Shown in pieces: positions 57,642 through 64,000 of a DNA stretch of 64,000 nucleotides. The stretch lies in the NCBI GenBank assembly GCA_027592025.1, contig JAQCIQ010000010.1, forward strand, positions 1-64,000, written 5' to 3'. Made by a program: the position numbers and the translations under genes. Position 1 is the first letter of the stretch. Each line of letters starts with the position of its first letter. The stretch is from Bacteroidota bacterium (GTDB lineage: Bacteria; Bacteroidota; Bacteroidia; Flavobacteriales; Flavobacteriaceae). The notes beneath the pieces were generated by a model. The model was given only the letters and a program-made list of their open reading frames with translations, made no database searches and had not been told where the DNA came from.

Positions 57642-60614
57642 ATGTATCTCAATTGCCACTCCTATTACAGCTTGCGACATGGCACCATAGCCCCCGAGGA
57701 ACTCATTGAGTGGGCCAGAGAACACAAGGTAAGTCAGTTAGCACTGACAGACATCAACAATACTTCAGCCTGTTTGGAGACAATCCGTTTGGCCAAACAA
57801 CATCAAATCCGAGTTATTCCTGGGGTCGATTTTAGAATGAATCAGCAACAAAGATTCATTCTATTGGCAAAAAGTACCGAAGGATTTGCCAACATCAATG
57901 CCTATTTGTCGGATTTGCTGCACCAACCCCAATTTACACTTCCAGATACTGCGCCTGTATTAAAAGACTGTTTTGTGATTTACCCCTATACCATTGGTCA
58001 TCAGTTCGATTTAAAACCACACGAATACTTGGGCGTAAGTCCAACAGACTTGAATCGGATTCCATTTTCCATTTGGAAAGATCAGCAGCATAAATTGGTT
58101 GCACTGCAAAGCATGTCGTTTCGACATCAGAAAGATTTCAACACCCACAGGCTCCTTCGCGCTATTGACTGCAATACTTTGCTTAGTAAATTACCCACAG
58201 ACCAGCAAAGCCCGAAGACCCATTGTTTGGTATCCCCAGAAATGTTTGAAAACATGTTTTCTAGCATGCCGCATCTAACAAAACAAAGCCATCAATTATT
58301 GGACGTTTGTCAACCTGATTTTGATTTTAACATAAGCGCCTCGAACAATCAAAAAACCTATACCAACAACGCCGATTTGGATTTTCGCCTGCTCCAACGC
58401 CTCACCCAACAGGGCTTGAGTTATCGCTACCCCAAGCCCAGTCAAAAAGTTTTTGATCGAATCGACAAAGAATTGGCAACCATCAAAACCATGGAATTTG
58501 TGTCCTATTTTTTAATCAATTGGCGTATTTTGAAATACGCCAGGCAAAAGGGTTATTTTTATGTTGGACGAGGCAGTGGAGCCAATAGCATTGTAGCCTA
58601 TTTGCTCCGAATAACCGATGTTGACCCCATTGAGTTGGACTTGTATTTCGAACGGTTCATCAATCTCTATCGCATCAATCCTCCTGACTTTGATATTGAT
58701 TTTTCTTGGACTGATCGAGACGACATGACCCGTTTCATCTTCCAGCGATTCAAGCATGTTTCCCTTATAGCCACCTACAATACCTTTCAAAAACGGGCTG
58801 CCATACGCGAACTGGGAAAGGTGTTCGGCTTGCCCAAAAGTGAAATAGACCGACTGAGTAAGGGATTTTACAATCCCAATGACTTGGATCAACTGTCACG
58901 GCTCGTGCTTCTTTATAGCGAACGTCTTCAAGGATTTCCAAATTACTTGGGTATTCACGCTGGCGGCGTCATCATTGCCAACCGCCCCATACACTATTTT
59001 GCTGCAAGCTTTATGCCTCCCAAAGGATTTTCAACGGTGCAGTTCGACATGGTTGCCGCAGAAAACGCAGGATTGTACAAATTTGACATCCTCAGCCAAC
59101 GGGGCTTAGGCAAAATCAAAGACACCGTGAGTATTGTTGCTCAAAATCAACCCGAACAAGATCCTATAGACATTCACGACATTGCCCGTTTTAAAAAAGA
59201 CTTAAAAGTCAAGCAACTGCTCAAACAAGCCAACGCTATTGGTTGTTTCTACGTCGAATCGCCCGCCATGAGAATGCTGCTTCGAAAACTTCAAGTAGAA
59301 ACTTATTTGGACTTGGTCGCAGCGAGTTCGGTCATCCGACCTGGGGTAGCCTCCTCGGGAATGATGAGAGAATACATTCTGCGCAAACGAGAACCCAATC
59401 GCCGAAAAAAAGTCAGTCCAATTCTATTGGACATCATGCCCGACACCTTTGGCGTGATGGTTTATCAAGAAGACGTGATCAAGGTGGCGCATTATTTTGG
59501 AGGATTGACACTTGGCGAAGCCGATATGCTAAGACGTGGTATGTCGGGAAAATACCGCTCTAAAAATGAGTTCATGACCGCCAAACAACAGTTTTTTAAA
59601 AACTGTGAATCCTCTGGAAAAGATCCCCATTTCACCAAAGAAGTTTGGCGTCAAATTGAAAGTTTTGCGGGCTATGCCTTTGCCAAAGGTCACTCGGCTT
59701 CCTATGCCATTGAAAGTTACCAGAGCTTGTATCTGAAGGCCCACTACCCCATTGAATACATGACGGCAGTAATCAATAATTTCGGAGGCTATTACAGCAC
59801 CGAACTCTACGTCAATGAGGCCAGGCTAAGCGGTGCCGATGTTCAAGCGCCTTGCGTGAACCAAAGTCAATGGGAAAGCTCTGTCCAAGGCAAGACACTT
59901 TTTATAGGCTTTCAATTTCTACACGGATTAGAGCATAGCACTGGCAAACGATTATTGAACGAACGACTGCTCAATGGTTGTTTTTTGGACTTCGACGACT
60001 TTATCAAGCGGGTGGCCATTAGCTTAGATCAAATCAGTATTTTGATTAAAATTAATGCATTCCGAAGCCTTAATCCCAACAAACGTGAGTTGCTTTGGGA
60101 AGCCCATTCCAAATTGTCCTCAGAGCAGCGAGCGCATGATTTGACCGATCTTTTTGGCATCCGGCCAAAGTCCTATAAAATCCCTTGTCTGAGTACCGCT
60201 ATGAGCGAAAATGCTTTTGATGAAATTGAACTTTTGGGCTTCCCATTGTGCAGTCCGTTTGACCTGCTAGAAACACCCATTTCAAAAGGCCTATGCGCAA
60301 AAGATTTACCCCATTACATTAACCAAATTGTTGAACTAACAGCTTATCTAATTGCTCTGAAACGCACCCGAACTAAAAATGGAGACCGCATGTATTTTGG
60401 TACTTTTTTAGACTGTGAAGGTCGATTTATCGACACAGTACACTTTCCTCTTATGGTTCAAAAATACCCTGTCATTGGACGTGGAGTTTATGCCATTAAA
60501 GGAAAAGTGGTCGAAGAGTTTGATGCCCTTGTTATCGAGGTAACTCAATTGAATCAGTTGCCTGTGATTCCCGATCCAAGATACAGTCAAGCTCCTAAAC
60601 AACTTGCCTCATGA
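57642..60614 (+). CDS. DNA polymerase III alpha-type subunit of the error-prone (DnaE2/ImuC-like) group
   Basis: The start is ATG 57642. The 990-residue protein is shorter than replicative DnaE (about 1160). It has an N-terminal PHP domain, a palm with YFYVGRGSGANSIVAYLLRI and PDFDIDFSWTDRD near residues 348-358 (two catalytic Asp), fingers with YQEDVIKVAHYFGGLTLGEADMLRRGMSGK and AKGHSASYAIESYQSLYLKAHYP, and a C-terminal OB-fold region. The PHP HxH motif reads NCH at residues 4-6. It is co-transcribed with dinB (ATGA overlap) and divergent from the S24 repressor, so it is likely a damage-induced mutagenic polymerase. Confidence 0.93.
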   Translation: MYLNCHSYYSLRHGTIAPEELIEWAREHKVSQLALTDINNTSACLETIRLAKQHQIRVIPGVDFRMNQQQRFILLAKSTEGFANINAYLSDLLHQPQFTLPDTAPVLKDCFVIYPYTIGHQFDLKPHEYLGVSPTDLNRIPFSIWKDQQHKLVALQSMSFRHQKDFNTHRLLRAIDCNTLLSKLPTDQQSPKTHCLVSPEMFENMFSSMPHLTKQSHQLLDVCQPDFDFNISASNNQKTYTNNADLDFRLLQRLTQQGLSYRYPKPSQKVFDRIDKELATIKTMEFVSYFLINWRILKYARQKGYFYVGRGSGANSIVAYLLRITDVDPIELDLYFERFINLYRINPPDFDIDFSWTDRDDMTRFIFQRFKHVSLIATYNTFQKRAAIRELGKVFGLPKSEIDRLSKGFYNPNDLDQLSRLVLLYSERLQGFPNYLGIHAGGVIIANRPIHYFAASFMPPKGFSTVQFDMVAAENAGLYKFDILSQRGLGKIKDTVSIVAQNQPEQDPIDIHDIARFKKDLKVKQLLKQANAIGCFYVESPAMRMLLRKLQVETYLDLVAASSVIRPGVASSGMMREYILRKREPNRRKKVSPILLDIMPDTFGVMVYQEDVIKVAHYFGGLTLGEADMLRRGMSGKYRSKNEFMTAKQQFFKNCESSGKDPHFTKEVWRQIESFAGYAFAKGHSASYAIESYQSLYLKAHYPIEYMTAVINNFGGYYSTELYVNEARLSGADVQAPCVNQSQWESSVQGKTLFIGFQFLHGLEHSTGKRLLNERLLNGCFLDFDDFIKRVAISLDQISILIKINAFRSLNPNKRELLWEAHSKLSSEQRAHDLTDLFGIRPKSYKIPCLSTAMSENAFDEIELLGFPLCSPFDLLETPISKGLCAKDLPHYINQIVELTAYLIALKRTRTKNGDRMYFGTFLDCEGRFIDTVHFPLMVQKYPVIGRGVYAIKGKVVEEFDALVIEVTQLNQLPVIPDPRYSQAPKQLAS

Positions 60615-61831
60615 CAACAGACGAACGGGCTATTGTTCACATGGATTTAGATACTTTTTTTGTGTCTTGCGAGCGTTTGTTGGATCATCGACTGATTGGA
60701 AAGCCTGTATTGATTGGATGCACATCAGATCGTGGTGTCGTAGCTTCCTGCAGCTATGAGGCCCGTCGCTTTGGCATTCACTCTGCCATGCCGATGCGCA
60801 TGGCAAAAAACTTGTGCCCCGAGGCGATTGTTTTAAGAGGAAATACTGGCATTTATACCAAATTTTCCAATCAGGTTACCGAAGTCATAAAAGACACCGT
60901 GCCGCTGTACGAAAAAAGTTCTGTCGATGAATTTTATATCGATTTGAGTGGAATGGATAGATTTTTTGGCTGCAGACAATTGGCATCAGAGTTGCGTCAA
61001 AAAATCATCAAAGAAACAGGACTGCCTATATCGTTTGGCTTTTCGGCCAACAAGACGGTTTCAAAAATTGCTACGGGAGAAGCCAAGCCAAACAACGAAA
61101 TACAAATCCTAAAGGGTAATGAAAAACCGTTTTTAGCACCGCTATCTGTTAAAAAAATACCTATGGTTGGGCAAGTGACTTACAAGGCCTTGTGCGATTT
61201 GGGCGTAAAACACATACAAACTCTGCAAGAAATGCCTGTTGAGTTGCTTCAAAACGTGTTTGGAAAACACGGCAGAGACATTTGGAAAAAAGCTCAGGGA
61301 ATCGACCACAGTCCAGTCATCCCTTATCAAGAAAGAAAGTCCATTTCAACGGAGCGCACATTTGAAAAAGACACTACCGATCACGTCAAACTGAAAAGCA
61401 TACTGACTGCAATGGCAGAAAATTTGGCCTATCAACTGCGTCGCGGCAACAAACTAACCGCCTGCGTGACCGTAAAAATACGTTATTCCGATTTTCAGAC
61501 CTACACACAGCAGCGTCAAATTCCGTATAGCGCTATGGATCACAACTTAATTCCTATAGTTATGGATTTATACAAAAACCTCTATCAAAGACGACTGCTC
61601 GTTCGACTGGTTGGCATCCGTTTCAGCAATCTGGTTGAAGGTGGCCAACAAATGCACCTGTTTGAAAACGATGAAAAGATAGCCAATCTGAGCATAGCCA
61701 TGGACAAAATGAGACAGCGGTATGGCGATCGGGCTGTGCTAAGAGCTGTTGGTATGGACGCCAAGACTATTGGCCGATGGAATCCATTTACTGGAGAGCC
61801 CCCACCCCTGCTTGCCAACAGAAAACAATAA
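60611..61831 (+). CDS. dinB: Y-family DNA polymerase IV
   Basis: The 406-residue translesion polymerase has MDLDTFFVSCERL at residues 11-23 (catalytic D12) and SSVDEFYIDLSGMD near residue 103 (catalytic D106/E107). The helix-hairpin-helix region is PMVGQVTYKALCDLGVKHIQTLQEM. A QMHLFEN segment near residue 352 looks like a beta-clamp-binding motif (QxxLF). It starts inside the last codons of the DnaE-type gene (4-base overlap), so the two polymerases are made together. The divergent S24 repressor probably controls both. Confidence 0.95.
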   Translation: MTTDERAIVHMDLDTFFVSCERLLDHRLIGKPVLIGCTSDRGVVASCSYEARRFGIHSAMPMRMAKNLCPEAIVLRGNTGIYTKFSNQVTEVIKDTVPLYEKSSVDEFYIDLSGMDRFFGCRQLASELRQKIIKETGLPISFGFSANKTVSKIATGEAKPNNEIQILKGNEKPFLAPLSVKKIPMVGQVTYKALCDLGVKHIQTLQEMPVELLQNVFGKHGRDIWKKAQGIDHSPVIPYQERKSISTERTFEKDTTDHVKLKSILTAMAENLAYQLRRGNKLTACVTVKIRYSDFQTYTQQRQIPYSAMDHNLIPIVMDLYKNLYQRRLLVRLVGIRFSNLVEGGQQMHLFENDEKIANLSIAMDKMRQRYGDRAVLRAVGMDAKTIGRWNPFTGEPPPLLANRKQ

Positions 61832-61868
61832 GCACGACGGTAATGTATTAAAAGCTGAGAAATAATCT

Positions 61869-61876
61869 TAATTTTG
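61869..61876 (+). promoter_or_regulatory. -7 element (TAATTTTG) of udk
   Basis: TAATTTTG ends 21 bases before the ATG at 61898 and fits TAnnTTTG. No strong -33 element is visible. Confidence 0.45.
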
Positions 61877-61897
61877 TGACAACACAAGACAAGGATT

Positions 61898-62500
61898 ATG
61901 CTCATAATTGGCATTGCAGGAGGAACAGCTTGCGGAAAAACCACAGTAGTCAATCAACTCCTGGAGGAGCTGTCAAAAGATCAAGTCAACTTAATCTCGC
62001 AAGACTCCTATTATAAAGACAACTCGCACTTGTCTTACGAAGAGCGATGCGCGATCAATTTTGACCATCCCAATTCCATAGATTTCCCAATACTCTGCCA
62101 GCACGTCCAGCAGCTAAAAATGGGTCAGTCAGTCGACCAACCCATCTACTCTTTTGAGGAGCACAACAGAACTGGCCAAACCCTAAGAACAGAACCCAGC
62201 GCTGTTCTCATCATCGAGGGCATTCTCGTACTTACAGACCCCCAACTCAGAGACCTTTTAGACATCAAATTATTTGTTCATGCCGATGCCGATGAAAGGC
62301 TGATCCGACGCATAAAAAGAGATACTCTAGAGCGCGGTCGTGATTTGACTGAAATACTCAACCGATACCAAAGCACCTTAAAACCTATGCACGATGAATT
62401 TATCGAACCGTCCAAAGTGCATGCCGACATCATTATTCCTAACAACAACCACAATACAGTGGCTATCAATATTGCGAAATCACTCATCAAAAACAGATGA
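61898..62500 (+). CDS. udk: uridine kinase
   Basis: The 200-residue P-loop kinase has Walker A GIAGGTACGKTTV at residues 5-17, SQDSYYKDNSHLSYEERCAINFDHPNSIDFPIL, an acidic IIEGILVLTDPQLRDLLDIKLFVHADADERLIRRIKRD, and a C-terminal nucleotide-binding part. It phosphorylates uridine and cytidine in pyrimidine salvage in the cytoplasm. Its stop overlaps the start of the next gene by 4 bases, so it is co-transcribed with the septum protein and probably the mutase. Confidence 0.95.
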   Translation: MLIIGIAGGTACGKTTVVNQLLEELSKDQVNLISQDSYYKDNSHLSYEERCAINFDHPNSIDFPILCQHVQQLKMGQSVDQPIYSFEEHNRTGQTLRTEPSAVLIIEGILVLTDPQLRDLLDIKLFVHADADERLIRRIKRDTLERGRDLTEILNRYQSTLKPMHDEFIEPSKVHADIIIPNNNHNTVAINIAKSLIKNR

Positions 62501-62829
62501 AATCACTAAAATTCAAAACCATTTGGAAAAATCTTAAGCGCCCGTTCAAGAACATGTTTCTTTTGATTGGGGTGGGATTTTTAATTTGGATGTTGTTTTT
62601 TGATGCCAACTCTTGGCTAATCCACAAAGAGTTGAACAAAGAAATTGATCAACTCGAAGAGAAAAAGTCCTTTTACAGAGATGCCATTCAAACAGATCAG
62701 GAAGAATGGCGAGAGCTTCAAACAGATGAAGGATTGGAAGAATACGGCAGAGAACATTTTTTCCTTAAGCAACCCAATGAGGATATTTTTATCATTGAAT
62801 TTCAAGATAGTATAAACAAAAAGTCTTAA
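62497..62829 (+). CDS. septum formation initiator family protein (DivIC/FtsB-like)
   Basis: The 110-residue single-pass protein has a basic N-terminus, one transmembrane helix (FLLIGVGFLIWMLFFDANSWLI, residues ~27-48), then a coiled coil (KELNKEIDQLEEKKSFYRDAIQTDQEEW) and an acidic tail ending DSINKKS. This matches FtsB/DivIC, which links FtsL and FtsQ in the divisome. It overlaps udk upstream by 4 bases and shares a base with the mutase start (TAATG) downstream. Confidence 0.93.
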   Translation: MKSLKFKTIWKNLKRPFKNMFLLIGVGFLIWMLFFDANSWLIHKELNKEIDQLEEKKSFYRDAIQTDQEEWRELQTDEGLEEYGREHFFLKQPNEDIFIIEFQDSINKKS

Positions 62830-64000
62830 TGTCCAAACAAGGTTTATTTGAGGATTTTGAAGGCGTAAGCTCCGAACAATGGCGGGCTCAAATTGCCTCA
62901 GAACTCAAAAATCAGACCTTTGATAGCCTGAGATGGAAAAGTCCAGAAGGCATTGAAGTCGCACCGTTTTACCATGCCGACGAATCCCATCCTCTTCACA
63001 TTCCCAATCGATCTGGTGAGTGGAAAATAGTCGAGCACGTTGAATTCACTGAGGTCAGTTCAACTTCCCAATTGATTTTGAAAGCCATTAAAGGCGGTGC
63101 CGATGGCATCTATTTAGGAGGTGCCTATACCTTGGAAGAAGCTCTAGAGCTTCTAAACATCCATGCCGATCAAAACATCGACTGGCACATTCAGGTCCCC
63201 TGCGCCGAAAGCAGTCTTTCCAAGGTCGGTCAATTGTCCAACACCCTCCAATCGCGGCTATTTATAGGACTTGACCCTATCGGACATCTGGCCAAAACAG
63301 GACTTTGGATCGACAGCCAATCCGCTGACCTCGAACTCTTCAAATCGAGACTAAAGACCTCAACCGCTTGTCGTAATCAAGTTTTGGTCAATTTGGAATT
63401 ATACCAAAACTCAGGGGCCAACATGGTTGAGCAACTGGCCTTTGGACTGTCTAACGCCAACGAGTACCTCAACCTTGCAGACGGAATATCGCCCCTGACC
63501 TCTGTTGTGTTTGAGGTAGCTGTAGGTTCTGATTATTTTTTTGAAATCGCAAAAATTAGAGCTTTGCGCTGGCTTTGGGAATCTTTGACCGAAGGTTTAG
63601 AATTGGGTCGCCCGCCATGTCATATTTTGGCCAAAACAACCGAGCGCAACAAAACCATATACGACTACAATACTAATTTACTCAGAAGCACCACCGAGTG
63701 CATGAGTGCAATCATCGGCGGTGCGGACTCTATTGTCAATCTGCCCTATGATTTTCAATACCACTATCCCAACGATTTCGGGCAACGCATAGCCAGAAAT
63801 CAATTGCTCATTCTCAAAAAAGAAAGTCATTTTCAAGCAGTAAACAACCCCGCTGACGGGAGTTACTATCTCGATCATCTTACCCACAAATTGGCAGAAG
63901 AAGCGCTTAATTTGTTCAAACAAATAGAAAACCGCGGTGGTTTTCTTCACGGGCTAGAGTCGGGTTTCATACCATCAATGGTACTTTCTAGCGCGACAAA
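62829..64000 (+). CDS. mutA: methylmalonyl-CoA mutase small subunit (partial, cut by window end)
   Basis: The reading frame opens at ATG 62829, overlapping the preceding stop, and stays open to the window end (about 390 codons). It starts MSKQGLFEDFEGVSSEQWRAQ and contains PLHIPNRSGEWKIVEH, KAIKGGADGIYLGG, ARNQLLILKKESHFQAVNNPADGSYYLDHLTHKLAEEALNLF and ICHILAK-like segments, as in the MutA/beta subunit of methylmalonyl-CoA mutase. It partners with MutB (expected just downstream) to convert succinyl-CoA and methylmalonyl-CoA using adenosylcobalamin. Its TIM-barrel domain lacks the B12 site. Confidence 0.92.
   Translation, partial: MSKQGLFEDFEGVSSEQWRAQIASELKNQTFDSLRWKSPEGIEVAPFYHADESHPLHIPNRSGEWKIVEHVEFTEVSSTSQLILKAIKGGADGIYLGGAYTLEEALELLNIHADQNIDWHIQVPCAESSLSKVGQLSNTLQSRLFIGLDPIGHLAKTGLWIDSQSADLELFKSRLKTSTACRNQVLVNLELYQNSGANMVEQLAFGLSNANEYLNLADGISPLTSVVFEVAVGSDYFFEIAKIRALRWLWESLTEGLELGRPPCHILAKTTERNKTIYDYNTNLLRSTTECMSAIIGGADSIVNLPYDFQYHYPNDFGQRIARNQLLILKKESHFQAVNNPADGSYYLDHLTHKLAEEALNLFKQIENRGGFLHGLESGFIPSMVLSSAT

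Noticed and set aside
58512-58892. 126-residue minus-strand frame inside the DnaE-like gene
   Set aside because: It overlaps the polymerase catalytic motifs and is a shadow of strongly conserved coding sequence.
63678-63950. 90-residue minus-strand frame near the window end
   Set aside because: It is opposite the mutA frame, which is conserved and open to the window edge.
1-64000. prophage or insertion sequence
   Set aside because: No transposase, integrase, capsid or terminase gene was recognised. The tail-fibre-like proteins at 47.9-51.5 kb have signal peptides and lack other phage genes.
1-64000. CRISPR array, tRNA or rRNA
   Set aside because: No regularly spaced identical repeats, and no tRNA- or rRNA-like stretches were seen in the gaps.

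Overview
The window is a stretch of chromosome from a member of the Bacteroidota, most likely a marine-type flavobacterium (order Flavobacteriales; I cannot fix the family). The evidence is Por/type IX C-terminal sorting domains, -7 promoter elements of the TAnnTTTG type, almost no Shine-Dalgarno sequences, tandem DUF4252 proteins behind an ECF sigma factor, a PadR/PspC/head-GIN module, a 950-residue CarB, and moderately AT-rich DNA. Gene density is high and no tRNA, rRNA, CRISPR array or insertion sequence was seen.

Layout. 1-12.6 kb: a partial small gene, purB, an ECF sigma/DUF4252 envelope module, an S41 protease, a DUF6580 membrane protein, a tiny type IX cargo-like protein, carB, rpmH, a lytic transglycosylase and an alpha/beta hydrolase. 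12.3-25.1 kb: mtaB, an orphan oligopeptide-binding lipoprotein, a GlmU-like nucleotidyltransferase, rpmE2, DUF4199 + glycosyltransferase, a phosphosugar mutase, an MsbA-like ABC exporter, a second ECF sigma module and an RsmB-like methyltransferase. 25.2-43.4 kb: purL, a secreted M14 carboxypeptidase, an acyl-CoA synthetase, then a MarR-headed fatty-acid beta-oxidation operon, a TolB-like protein and a large BNR/VPS10-type protein. 43.4-47.8 kb: a decayed Crp/Fnr gene beside a universal stress protein, sodC, a third ECF sigma module, a PlsC-type acyltransferase and a Nudix hydrolase. 47.9-51.8 kb: an accessory-looking island of three secreted, repeat-rich or tail-fibre-like proteins. One of them is split from its signal peptide by an in-frame stop, and a tandem-repeat operator candidate lies upstream. 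51.8-57.6 kb: DUF4442, the PadR/PspC/GIN envelope-stress operon, trxB and mscL. 56.8-61.8 kb: a LexA-like XRE-S24 repressor divergent from a DnaE-type polymerase and a Y-family polymerase, that is, an inducible mutagenesis cassette. 61.9-64.0 kb: udk, a DivIC/FtsB-like protein and the start of the methylmalonyl-CoA mutase small subunit, cut by the window end.

How genes work together. purB and purL serve purine synthesis and carB serves pyrimidine/arginine synthesis. The MarR-fadN/fadA/acyl-CoA dehydrogenase set with the nearby acyl-CoA synthetase forms a fatty-acid degradation unit. Three separate ECF sigma modules and the PadR/PspC operon point to heavy investment in envelope sensing. The most interesting regions are the secreted-protein island (47.9-51.6 kb) and the SOS-like polymerase cassette (56.8-61.8 kb). 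No completely new system is proven by sequence alone.
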